A stretch of DNA of 7,364 nucleotides from Flavobacteriales bacterium (GCA_947450405.1 CANFVI010000080.1:1-7364), one strand, 5' to 3'. Positions 1 through 7,097 are shown, counted from the stretch's first letter. A program made the numbers and translations. Notes: generated from the letters alone by a model not told the origin.

Positions 1-703
1 ACAAAGTTTGGGTATTGTAAGCACTGTTTTTTCTATATCCTTCTGCTGAACGTCTATCATAAAATGCATAATAGTAGAAGTTATTTTTCCTTCCACTTAC
101 CGCCAAGAAATTGTTATATAACCCAAAACTACCAATGGTTTGTGCCGTTTGAACGGCAATAGGTTTAGCTTCCGATTTTCCATCGCGCATGATGTAATTA
201 ATCATCCCTCCAAATTGAGGCCCAAATTGCAATGCTCCTGCACCTTTGATTATTTGAATGCGCTGGATAGCTTGCATTGGAGGATTGTAATAGGCTTCAG
301 GATAACCGTATGGGTCAGCCGCAATGTCCGCCCCATTTTGACGAATGTTAAATTCCCAGCTTCTATTTGGACTTAAACCGCGGGTTGAAATTCCAATTTG
401 AATACCAGATCCATCGCTTTCCCAAATATGCATTCCAGGAACTTTTGCCAATATTTGACGCATATTGTTGTTTACAACAATGGTATTCAAATTGTCGAGA
501 ACAATAATTGCATTTTTTTTACCAGCGTTAATCTTGGTTCCTATGATTTCCGGTGATGGCAATACATCTCTTTTGCTTTGTTGGCCCACCAACGATATTT
601 CTGCCAAATATTCGAGGTGGTTTTTTGATGTGTCATTTAAAGACTGGCCATTCGCATTTCCAATAATTCCACAAAGTCCACAAATGATAAAATTTCTTAG
701 CAT
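1..703 (-). CDS. FecA-like TonB-dependent outer-membrane receptor, N-terminal part (cut by window edge)
   Basis: The open frame begins at ATG 703-701 and runs off the left edge after 234 codons, so only the signal peptide and plug domain are visible. Residues 1-19 form a hydrophobic signal peptide with likely cleavage before Q20. A TonB-box-like segment (LAEISLVG, about residues 33-40) follows. The plug covers about residues 60-175: VPGMHIWE (88-95), ISTRGL (105-110), the DPYGYPEAYY stretch (130-139), and IKGAGALQFGPQFGGMINYI (152-171), the usual plug signature. The wording of the plug is closest to the ferric-citrate receptor FecA type (COG4772). I see no N-terminal carboxypeptidase-like domain or FecA signalling domain. 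Inferred role: energy-dependent uptake of an iron chelate or similar ligand across the outer membrane; the ligand cannot be read from the plug. It lies 63 bp downstream of the glycosyltransferase gene on the same strand but has its own promoter. Confidence 0.93.
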   Translation of the reverse strand, partial: MLRNFIICGLCGIIGNANGQSLNDTSKNHLEYLAEISLVGQQSKRDVLPSPEIIGTKINAGKKNAIIVLDNLNTIVVNNNMRQILAKVPGMHIWESDGSGIQIGISTRGLSPNRSWEFNIRQNGADIAADPYGYPEAYYNPPMQAIQRIQIIKGAGALQFGPQFGGMINYIMRDGKSEAKPIAVQTAQTIGSFGLYNNFLAVSGRKNNFYYYAFYDRRSAEGYRKNSAYNTQTL

Positions 704-708
704 TTTAT

Positions 709-751
709 TTAGATTAATTCTAATTAAGCGCAAATCTAAATACTATTTAGA
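709..751. promoter_or_regulatory. Cluster of four TTAGA half-sites, candidate metal-repressor operator
   Basis: Seen on the plus strand: TTAGA at 709-713, TCTAA at 719-723, TCTAA at 735-739 and TTAGA at 747-751. The last two belong to TCTAAATACTATTTAGA (735-751), a perfect palindrome about one central base, lying between the -33 and -7 boxes and overlapping the -7 box. The first two form TTAGA-N5-TCTAA (709-723), inside the predicted 5' leader. In addition, 706-715 and 733-742 are a perfect 10-bp inverted repeat. Sites over the core promoter and just past the start of transcription are typical for repression. Because the gene is a FecA-like receptor, an iron regulator of the DtxR or Fur family is the natural guess, but the regulator is inferred only. 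Confidence 0.5.
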
Positions 752-762
752 ATAATTACAAA
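731..762 (-). promoter_or_regulatory. Bacteroidota-type promoter of the TonB receptor gene
   Basis: Read on the minus strand, TTTG (762-759) is followed, 20 nt after the G, by TAGATTTG (738-731). This matches the -33 TTTG / -7 TAnnTTTG consensus of the Bacteroidota primary sigma factor with ideal spacing. The -7 box ends 27 nt before the ATG at 703, so a leader of roughly 20-25 nt is expected. It lets the receptor be transcribed apart from the upstream deacetylase/glycosyltransferase unit. Confidence 0.7.
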
Positions 763-766
763 TAAA

Positions 767-1933
767 TTAATATTTTCTTTCTTTCCACACGGTTTTAGCC
801 GGTGAGAAAAAGAAGATTGCAGTACCAATGGTAATTAAAAACATGTATAACTCGTATGCAACATGTTGAATAAAGAAAGGTCTTCGCTGTCCTAACAAAG
901 CATAAATTTTGTTTATCTGAACGGTTTGCAAACCTATTTTGATAAACCAAAATAGCAATCCCAATTTTAGATTGACTACCAATAAAATGGGCATTACAAA
1001 ATAAAATGATCCGAAAATACCAAACAACAGCCACCAATACCAAGGCAACTCCTTTCCCCCGCTGAGCCAACGCTTGCGTTGGTGGAGTAGTGGTATAAAT
1101 CCCTCAATCTTATCTGAAAAGGCAAGGACCTGTGGACTCATTACATTGTTCCAGTTCCAACCTTTTTTACAAATTTCTGAATACAATTTATAGTCTTCAG
1201 TAATTGAAAATTGTATTTTCCCATAACCACCTGTTTCCCAATAGGCCTCTTTTTTCAAAATCATGTTGTTTCCAACAGCAGTAGCTGGAATTCCTGAAAA
1301 TGAAATAAGATTCAATAAGCCCATAAAGTAGGCCCAATCTATTTCTTGTAGCCAACCCCAAATTCCTTCGCTTTTAACCATTGTGGTGCCACTTGCAACT
1401 CCCATGTTGGATGACAAACTTCCCAACAAACCCAATGCCCAATTCGGATTTACAACGATATCGGCATCTGTAATTAAGTAATAATTTCCAATTGCAAATT
1501 TATCCAATTGCGCCATTACGCGGGCTTTGGCTTTTAATCCCGAATCATTATCAACTATATCAATCAGTTGGATTTGTGCTTTTTTTTCGCTATATTGAGA
1601 TGAGTCTGATAAATAAGAATCAATGAATGACAATACCAACTTCTTGGTATTGTCGGTACTTTGGTCATTTCCAACGAGGATTTGAATTTTTTCTTGGGGG
1701 TATTTTAAATTGACCAGAGATGTTAAGCATTGCACAATGTTTTTTTCTTCATTTCGGCAAGCTACCCATATGCTAATTTCAGGTAAATCATTTGAAATAC
1801 CCGTCCATTGATCCTTTTCAACCGTGTAATTTTTGTAGTGAGAATAAACTTGATACCTAAATAATGAAATGGTTTGCCAGATTTGAACAATCAAATAGAG
1901 AGAAACTAAAACAATCAAAATAATTTCAACCAT
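767..1933 (-). CDS. Membrane-bound processive family 2 glycosyltransferase (NodC/PgaC-like)
   Basis: A 388-residue integral membrane glycosyltransferase, GT-A fold, GT2 family. Residues 4-24 are an N-terminal membrane segment. The catalytic domain follows: ISIWVACRNEEKNI (53-66), GNDQSTDNT (88-96), the metal/nucleotide-sugar DAD (156-158), the catalytic-base region TED (245-247) and QRKRW (285-289), the Q-x-x-R-W motif of processive synthases such as NodC, chitin, hyaluronan and PgaC enzymes. Hydrophobic segments at about 300-335 and 360-377 would form the C-terminal membrane part. All expected catalytic motifs are present. Its ATG overlaps the stop of the deacetylase gene by one base (TAATG), indicating translational coupling and a shared product. 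Inference: polymerises an N-acetylated sugar from a UDP donor at the inner membrane; donor and chain length cannot be told. A non-processive GT2 of similar topology is the alternative. Confidence 0.85.
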   Translation of the reverse strand: MVEIILIVLVSLYLIVQIWQTISLFRYQVYSHYKNYTVEKDQWTGISNDLPEISIWVACRNEEKNIVQCLTSLVNLKYPQEKIQILVGNDQSTDNTKKLVLSFIDSYLSDSSQYSEKKAQIQLIDIVDNDSGLKAKARVMAQLDKFAIGNYYLITDADIVVNPNWALGLLGSLSSNMGVASGTTMVKSEGIWGWLQEIDWAYFMGLLNLISFSGIPATAVGNNMILKKEAYWETGGYGKIQFSITEDYKLYSEICKKGWNWNNVMSPQVLAFSDKIEGFIPLLHQRKRWLSGGKELPWYWWLLFGIFGSFYFVMPILLVVNLKLGLLFWFIKIGLQTVQINKIYALLGQRRPFFIQHVAYELYMFLITIGTAIFFFSPAKTVWKERKY

Positions 1934-2559
1934 TAGATTATCGGTTTAAATTGAAATCCTCTATCCAGCATATTTTCAATATATTTTGGTAAAATTTGAT
2001 GCAGTTGAGCCTGGGCTTTTAAACTATCATGGAATACAATGATACTTCCATTTCTTGTTCTTTTAGAGATTTTTGTTAGGCTATCCTTGCAATTCAGGTT
2101 TTTGTCATAATCATAGCTCAAAATATCCCACATAATAATTTTAAATCCTAAATTTATGATGGATTGACCTTGCTTTTTTGTAATTCTGCCGTAAGGTGGT
2201 CGAAATAAATTGCAACTATCGTGATTCAATAATTGCAGTTGGCATTTCTCTACATTTTCAATGTATTCGTCTATGGGGGATGTCCAACCTTTCAAATGAT
2301 TATAAGTGTGATTGCCAATTGAATGTCCCTCAGAAACAATACGATCCATCACTTCTGGAAACTTATTTGCATTTTCACCTACAGAAAAGAATGTTGCTTT
2401 GATCTTGTTTTTGTTTAAAATATCGAGTACTTCATTCGTAACAATATCGTTTGGACCATCATCAAAAGTCAAATAAATTGTCTTCTCGTTTTTAGCCATT
2501 CGCCAGTAATAGCGGTAAAAAAAACGTTGAATGAAGGATGGAACCCGATAATAATGCAT
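1933..2559 (-). CDS. Polysaccharide deacetylase, NodB homology domain, no signal peptide
   Basis: A 208-residue carbohydrate esterase family 4 protein. All five family motifs are intact: TFDDGP (31-36, catalytic base D33 and metal ligand D34), HTYNH (84-88, metal ligands H84 and H88), RPPYG (120-124), WDILSYD (144-150) and IVFHD (174-178, catalytic H177). It should therefore be an active metal-dependent N-deacetylase acting on an N-acetylhexosamine chain. The N-terminus (residues 1-26) is rich in aromatic and basic residues, has no signal peptide, and probably stays in the cytoplasm or on the inner face of the membrane, as for rhizobial NodB, which has a similar length. It is the first gene of a two-gene unit with the processive glycosyltransferase. 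The start at 2559 is preferred over Met21 because the motif-free N-terminus fits the small NodB-like family. Confidence 0.9.
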   Translation of the reverse strand: MHYYRVPSFIQRFFYRYYWRMAKNEKTIYLTFDDGPNDIVTNEVLDILNKNKIKATFFSVGENANKFPEVMDRIVSEGHSIGNHTYNHLKGWTSPIDEYIENVEKCQLQLLNHDSCNLFRPPYGRITKKQGQSIINLGFKIIMWDILSYDYDKNLNCKDSLTKISKRTRNGSIIVFHDSLKAQAQLHQILPKYIENMLDRGFQFKPII

Positions 2560-2566
2560 AAAGGAA

Positions 2567-2574
2567 CAAAAATG
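2567..2574 (-). promoter_or_regulatory. Weak -7-like box of the deacetylase gene
   Basis: The minus strand reads CATTTTTG, five of the six fixed positions of TAnnTTTG, ending 7 nt before the ATG at 2559. No TTG lies at the expected -33 distance. It is the only candidate in the 62-bp gap shared with the divergent monooxygenase gene. Confidence 0.3.
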
Positions 2575-2583
2575 ATGGATTTT

Positions 2584-2617
2584 TTTGAGGATTGCATCAT
2601 TCGATGCCTTAAATTTG
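2584..2617 (+). promoter_or_regulatory. Promoter of the kynurenine monooxygenase gene, box 4 nt from the ATG
   Basis: TAAATTTG at 2610-2617 is an exact match to TAnnTTTG, with TTTG at 2584-2587 placed 22 nt upstream, near the usual spacing. The box ends only 4 nt before the ATG at 2622, so transcription should begin at or within a few bases of the start codon, giving a leaderless or almost leaderless mRNA. Confidence 0.6.
2594..2607. repeat. Short inverted repeat in the promoter spacer of the monooxygenase gene
   Basis: GCATC-ATTC-GATGC: perfect 5-bp arms around 4 bases, lying entirely between the -33 and -7 boxes. It could be a regulator site, but this length can occur by chance. Confidence 0.3.
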
Positions 2618-2621
2618 CAAT

Positions 2622-3953
2622 ATGTCTCAAAAAATAACTTTGGTTGGCGGCGGTTTAGCTGGTAGTTTAATGTCGATTTACTTGGCTAAAAAAGGATATG
2701 ATGTTCACTTATACGAAAGACGTGGCGATATGCGCCTTGGAAAGTATGAAGGGGGTAGGAGTATCAATTTGGCACTGTCAACGAGAGGAATAAATGCACT
2801 GAGCAAAGTTGGGTTGGTAAACGATATTTTAAACATATCAATTCCAATGAAAGGCAGAATGATGCACAGTGTTAAAGGAGATTTGGCATATCAGGCTTAT
2901 GGAAGAGAAGATCAAATGATTTATTCTGTTTCTAGAGGGCAATTGAATATCAAGTTGTTGCAATTGGCGGATCAATATCCAAACATTCATATGTATTTTG
3001 ATCACAAATGCACCAATGCCAATTTAGAAACCAATGAAACCACTTTTGTAAATGCGTCAGGCGAAATTATTAAAGATAAAGCAGATGTAATTTTGTCAAC
3101 CGATGGTGCTTTTTCAGCGGTTAGAGATGCCATGATTCGTTATCCTCGATATAACTTTTCTCAAACCTATGAAAATTATGGATATAAAGAGTTAGAAATT
3201 GTACCTGGAGCAAATGGTGAATTTCAGATGGATGTAAATAGTTTGCATATTTGGCCGCGCAGCAGCTTTTTGATGATTGCATTGCCAAATCCAGGTGGTA
3301 ATTTCACTTGTACGTTATTCATGCCTTTCGAAGGAGATGTGAGTCTTGAAAAACTCAACACCAAAGAATCGGTGATGTCGTTTTTTGAAACGTATTTTCC
3401 AGATACATTGTCATTGATGCCTAACTTAGTTGATGATTTTCTTAATAATCCTACTGGCAATTTGGCAACCATGCGTTGCTACCCTTGGGTTAAAAATAAA
3501 GTTGCCTTAATGGGTGATAGTGCCCATGCAATAGTGCCTTTTTATGGACAAGGAATGAACTGTTCATTTGAAGATTGTGTGGTATTAGACCAATGTATTG
3601 ATGAGTTTCACGGAGATTGGACAAAGATTTTGGATGCCTATCAAAAATCGAGAAAACCCAATGCCGATGCAATTGCAAATTTGGCTTTGCAAAACTTCAT
3701 AGAAATGAGGGACTTAGTAGGATCTCCAGAATTCTTACATAAAAAACATGTAGAACATGATTTGGTAGTTTTATATCCTGATAAATTCAAGAGTCAATAC
3801 GAAAGAACTACCTTTTCAAATGACGATTATTTGGATGCCCTCAATTGGGGAGCAAAAAATGACGCTTTGTTAGAACATATCATTTCTGAAAAGTTAGAAG
3901 ACAAAGTAAATGATGCTCAATTTATGGAGCAATTATTTGCAAAAATGTTTTAA
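2622..3953 (+). CDS. kmo: Kynurenine 3-monooxygenase (FAD-dependent)
   Basis: A 443-residue class A flavoprotein hydroxylase: L-kynurenine + NADPH + O2 gives 3-hydroxykynurenine, the step that leads tryptophan breakdown towards 3-hydroxyanthranilate, quinolinate and NAD. Residues 5-32 form the FAD-binding Rossmann turn (VGGGLAG at 8-14, E32 for the ribose). Family-specific stretches follow: GRSINLALSTRG (45-56), SRGQL (104-108), NYGYKEL (185-191), HIWPR (209-213), FTCTLFMPFEG (228-238), and the second FAD motif GDSAHAIVPFYGQGMN (298-313), nearly the wording of the animal enzyme. The length is close to bacterial homologues and there is no obvious C-terminal membrane anchor of the mitochondrial form. 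The start is fixed by the FAD motif beginning at residue 5. It is divergent from the deacetylase, and no other kynurenine-pathway gene lies in the window, so it appears to be a single-gene transcript. Confidence 0.95.
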   Translation: MSQKITLVGGGLAGSLMSIYLAKKGYDVHLYERRGDMRLGKYEGGRSINLALSTRGINALSKVGLVNDILNISIPMKGRMMHSVKGDLAYQAYGREDQMIYSVSRGQLNIKLLQLADQYPNIHMYFDHKCTNANLETNETTFVNASGEIIKDKADVILSTDGAFSAVRDAMIRYPRYNFSQTYENYGYKELEIVPGANGEFQMDVNSLHIWPRSSFLMIALPNPGGNFTCTLFMPFEGDVSLEKLNTKESVMSFFETYFPDTLSLMPNLVDDFLNNPTGNLATMRCYPWVKNKVALMGDSAHAIVPFYGQGMNCSFEDCVVLDQCIDEFHGDWTKILDAYQKSRKPNADAIANLALQNFIEMRDLVGSPEFLHKKHVEHDLVVLYPDKFKSQYERTTFSNDDYLDALNWGAKNDALLEHIISEKLEDKVNDAQFMEQLFAKMF

Positions 3954-4175
3954 TTATTTTTTTTCAGCTTTTTTATTGACTTCAACCATGCTGTCAATAA
4001 AATCCGGATTGTAATCAGTTTTGTATTGCTTTTTCTGGGTGTATTTTTTTCCAGTTGTTTTGTGGTATTCTTTATTTGGTTTTAATATTGAGAAATACGC
4101 CCAAATTGAAATTCCGGTAATGATAGTGAAAAATATAATGGCAACCGCCAGTTTTTGTTTTTGTTGTTTTTCCAT
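3954..4175 (-). CDS. Small single-pass membrane protein, lysine-rich tail, function unknown
   Basis: A 73-residue protein I do not recognise. Residues 1-8 are polar and basic, about 9-31 form one strong transmembrane helix, and the remaining 42 residues are hydrophilic, rich in Lys and Tyr, ending KKAEKK. No catalytic or metal-binding motif is visible. The ATG lies 3 bases after the stop of the dehydrogenase gene, so it is probably the last gene of that unit. Its stop codon abuts the stop codon of the convergent monooxygenase gene with no base between. The reading frame is supported by tight spacing and the clean helix. Both flanks of the helix are positively charged, so orientation is uncertain. 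Confidence 0.7.
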   Translation of the reverse strand: MEKQQKQKLAVAIIFFTIITGISIWAYFSILKPNKEYHKTTGKKYTQKKQYKTDYNPDFIDSMVEVNKKAEKK

Positions 4176-4178
4176 GAT

Positions 4179-5258
4179 TTATAGGGGTGTATTAATGTTT
4201 AATTCTGCAGATAATGATTCAATATCTTTGCAAACCGAATCTACCAAAGGAATGCCAATATTTGATCTTTCGTTAGATAAATGATGTTCTATTTCGCCAG
4301 GTATTAAAACAGGATTTTCATTATCTATAGATACCGTATTTTTAAAGGTTTGAATCCATAAATCCATGTTCATTTTTGTGGTTTCCTTGTCTTGGAACCC
4401 ATCAATGTCCCAACAACCCACAAAATGACCTATCCCTTTTCCTGGTTGATTTGCAATTGGGTCTAAGAATGATACGAAAGGCGGAACCCATGGCCCAAAG
4501 TTGGCACCGGTTAATACCCCAGAAAATATGTCAACCCATGATCCAAGTCCATATCCTTTATGGTAACCTCCGTTTTTGTTACTTCCCAAAGGAAGTAATA
4601 TACCACCGTTTTTCAAAGCCTTGGCATCCGTGGTGGCTTCACCATTTTGTGTAATTGCCCATCCCTCAGGAATTGGCTTGTTGGATCTTTCTGCTATTTC
4701 AAGTTTTCCATTGGCAGCAGCAGCGGTTGCCATGTCCAATACAAAAGGAATTTTATTATGAGTTGGAACTGCAATGCAAATGGGATTTGTGCCCAACATT
4801 CTCTGTTTTCCACCCGAAGGTGTAACCAATGGACTTGCGTTTGTCATTGCAAACCCGATAAAATCTTTTTCTAATGCCATCATTGCATGATAAGCTGCAA
4901 TTCCAAAATGATTAGAGTTTGAAATACCAGCCCAGCCACTTCCATATTCGGCAGTTGCATCCATTGCCAAGTTCATGGCAAATGGTGCTGACAATAAACC
5001 AATACCACCATCGGCATCAACGTGTATCATGGTTTTTTTTCTATGATTTACAGTGAAATTTGGGTTAGGATTAATCCTGCCTTTTTGAATTAACCTCACA
5101 TATCCGCTAAGTCTTGCAACACCATGGCTATCAATTCCTCTTAAATCGGCATCTAACAATACTTTTGCACTTTGTTGTGCATTTTTGGCAGAAAAACCAC
5201 ATGTTTCAAAAACTGTGGCAATCCAATTTTTTAGTATCTCTGATTGAATGATTGTCAT
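4179..5258 (-). CDS. Ldh-family (malate/L-lactate/ureidoglycolate type) NAD(P)-dependent dehydrogenase
   Basis: A 359-residue member of the Ldh_2 family (PF02615), which includes AllD, YiaK and type 2 malate/lactate dehydrogenases and is unrelated to classical Rossmann-fold LDH. Visible signatures, numbered from the chosen Met: DLRGIDSHGVAR (38-49) with H45; NSNHFG (114-119) with the conserved catalytic-site H117; the NAD-binding stretch LVTPSGG...LGTNPICIAVP, then FVLDMATAAAANGK. The C-terminal GYHKGYGLG helps close the active site. It should be a cytoplasmic oxidoreductase interconverting a 2-hydroxyacid (or ureidoglycolate-like) substrate and its 2-oxo form; the substrate cannot be read out. 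I chose ATG 5258-5256, which forms an ATGA overlap with the peptidase stop. An in-frame ATG at 5276-5274 would add MVERNK. It forms a unit with the upstream peptidase and downstream small membrane protein. Confidence 0.92.
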   Translation of the reverse strand: MTIIQSEILKNWIATVFETCGFSAKNAQQSAKVLLDADLRGIDSHGVARLSGYVRLIQKGRINPNPNFTVNHRKKTMIHVDADGGIGLLSAPFAMNLAMDATAEYGSGWAGISNSNHFGIAAYHAMMALEKDFIGFAMTNASPLVTPSGGKQRMLGTNPICIAVPTHNKIPFVLDMATAAAANGKLEIAERSNKPIPEGWAITQNGEATTDAKALKNGGILLPLGSNKNGGYHKGYGLGSWVDIFSGVLTGANFGPWVPPFVSFLDPIANQPGKGIGHFVGCWDIDGFQDKETTKMNMDLWIQTFKNTVSIDNENPVLIPGEIEHHLSNERSNIGIPLVDSVCKDIESLSAELNINTPL

Positions 5259-7093
5259 TTTGTTACGCTCAACCATTTTTGAACAGCACCTTCAGTTAAC
5301 CAATAGTCGTTAGTTTTTTGATTGACGTTCAAAGAAATTGAATAATCTATCTCGTTGAATCCTTTGAAACTCCCAAATAACGTTCGAATTAATCCCCCAC
5401 GATTGATTAAAATCTCTACCGATTCAGATTTTCCAATTTTCATCCATGTCGCTTCTAAATCGTTATTTACCCTAACTCCGTTTAGTGCAATAATTTCATC
5501 ATTTACGTTCAATCCTAAGTCTAAAGCGGGACCTGGATTTCTCACATATTTCACAATGGTTTTTCCATTTGAAAGCTCGTAATTTAAACCCCAATTGAAT
5601 TTATTTCCTTCAACTTTTTTAATATCCAATTCTAGATTTTTGAAAATTGATGTATAATCTGGCGATTCGGTTGATTTCAACCACTTGTTAAAGTCTGCCG
5701 ACAAATCAACTCCTGCAGTTTTATTGCATACATTTAGAAAATCTTCATCTGTGTATCCCATTCCGTCTTTCACTTTTCCTTTTTTTGTATTTAGGTAAAA
5801 ATCGTTGTAAAGGGTTTTATAAACATCGTCTAAAGATTTTTTTCCATTGGTAGCTTTAGAAATGGTCATATCTAACAATGCACCAATAATTAATCCTTTT
5901 GAATAGTATGAATAGGAGTTGTTTTTTGAATTTTCTGAAGGACGGTATTCCTTTATCCATGCATCCCAACTCATTTCATGAAGTGTAGCTATTTTGCTTC
6001 CAGCTCTGTTTTCATGGTTATTGATATATCCCACCAATGTATTTAAAAAGTCTTGACGGCTTACATAACCTGCTCTCATTAGTGCCAATTCATCGTAGTA
6101 AGAAGTAATTCCTTCAGCGATCCAAAGTGACTTGGTATAGTTTTCATTGTTATAATCGAATGGACCTAAAGCCACTGGTCTAATTCTTTTTACGTTCCAC
6201 AAATGGAAATATTCGTGTGCTACCAATCCAAGCAAACCTTGATAACTGCTAGGGTTATTATATCCAAATCTCGACATCATGAGTGTAGACCCATTTTTAT
6301 GTTCAAGTCCGCCGCCGCCCGCTTCTACATTTTGAATAATGAAAGTATATGATTTGCAGGGGTGAACTCCCACAATATTTGTCATGGTTTGACAAATGTG
6401 TTGCATATCCAATTTGAGTTTTTCAACGTTTGCATTGTTTTTGCCAACCAGGGCAACACGGTGTTTGACATTTGAAACTTCGAATTCGAATGTTTGGAAA
6501 TTGCCTAATTGAATTGGCGAATCTACCAATTCATCATAGTTTTCAAATTCTGCAAATAATTCAGTTGGATGAGATTCCATTGGGTCTTGGCTCATAAAAG
6601 ATAATGGGCTAGTGCTAGACATCCAACCTGCTGGAGAAACGATTGTAAGTTGACCCGGCATTTTTTCTTTGCCCTCAACAAACATCAATACCGAAGCCAT
6701 ATTTAACAAGGCTTGGTCTGCGTCAATAAATGAAGTTCTTACACTTAATTCAAAGCAATAAACTTTGTATCGAAAGGAAATTTTATCGCCTTTTTTAGAG
6801 GGGATGGCCCAAGTGTTTTTGTCGATTTTATCAATTGCAATAGGTTGACTATTTAAGTCACATGAAACAGATTCCACATTTTTTGCAAATTCACGCACCA
6901 AATAACTACCTGGCGTCCACACCGGCATGCTTATTTTGGTAACGCCTTTTTCAGAGGCAACTGTTTGAATAAGCACCTCGGCATAATGGTTTTTAGCGTT
7001 AGGAATACGAATTTCGTATTTTACGTTTTGAGCGTCGATATTTGTCATTGATAAAAATGTAATTACAATAAGAAAAAATATTTTTTTCTGCAT
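5255..7093 (-). CDS. M61 family metallopeptidase with PDZ domain, exported
   Basis: A 612-residue zinc aminopeptidase-like protein of family M61 (glycyl aminopeptidase type). Residues 1-21 are a signal peptide with likely cleavage near A21/Q22, so the enzyme acts in the periplasm or beyond. Residues about 22-185 are the N-terminal beta domain; the catalytic domain holds GGGGLEHKNGS, the zinc motif HEYFH (293-297) and the third ligand E327 in WIAEG (324-328), all intact. A PDZ domain follows at about 505-590, with GPALDLGLNVNDEIIALNG as its core. Order and length fit the M61-PDZ family. The ATG at 7093-7091 is chosen because the signal peptide begins there; a TTG start at 7120 would add nine charged residues before it. 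It is first gene of a three-gene minus-strand unit, with an ATGA overlap to the dehydrogenase. No functional link between peptidase and dehydrogenase is known to me. Confidence 0.94.
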   Translation of the reverse strand: MQKKIFFLIVITFLSMTNIDAQNVKYEIRIPNAKNHYAEVLIQTVASEKGVTKISMPVWTPGSYLVREFAKNVESVSCDLNSQPIAIDKIDKNTWAIPSKKGDKISFRYKVYCFELSVRTSFIDADQALLNMASVLMFVEGKEKMPGQLTIVSPAGWMSSTSPLSFMSQDPMESHPTELFAEFENYDELVDSPIQLGNFQTFEFEVSNVKHRVALVGKNNANVEKLKLDMQHICQTMTNIVGVHPCKSYTFIIQNVEAGGGGLEHKNGSTLMMSRFGYNNPSSYQGLLGLVAHEYFHLWNVKRIRPVALGPFDYNNENYTKSLWIAEGITSYYDELALMRAGYVSRQDFLNTLVGYINNHENRAGSKIATLHEMSWDAWIKEYRPSENSKNNSYSYYSKGLIIGALLDMTISKATNGKKSLDDVYKTLYNDFYLNTKKGKVKDGMGYTDEDFLNVCNKTAGVDLSADFNKWLKSTESPDYTSIFKNLELDIKKVEGNKFNWGLNYELSNGKTIVKYVRNPGPALDLGLNVNDEIIALNGVRVNNDLEATWMKIGKSESVEILINRGGLIRTLFGSFKGFNEIDYSISLNVNQKTNDYWLTEGAVQKWLSVTK

Positions 7094-7097
7094 ATCG

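Noticed and set aside
465..755. Plus-strand open frame of 96 codons opposite the TonB receptor start
   Set aside because: Antisense to the signal peptide and plug region of the receptor; its hydrophobic look comes from the complementary strand.
3914..3931. TGCTC / GAGCA stem near the end of the monooxygenase gene as a terminator
   Set aside because: Only five base pairs with an 8-nt loop inside coding sequence, and the T-run begins more than 20 nt later; the T-run is explained by lysine codons of the opposite gene.
4376..4874. Several overlapping plus-strand open frames opposite the dehydrogenase gene, and others opposite the remaining genes
   Set aside because: They lie antisense to well-supported conserved genes, have no recognisable domains and no promoter or spacing support; they are frame shadows.
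5274..5276. Upstream ATG as the start of the Ldh-family dehydrogenase
   Set aside because: It would add MVERNK and overlap the peptidase gene by 22 nt. The ATG at 5258 gives the common ATGA junction and starts closer to where the conserved N-terminal helix begins. Not excluded.
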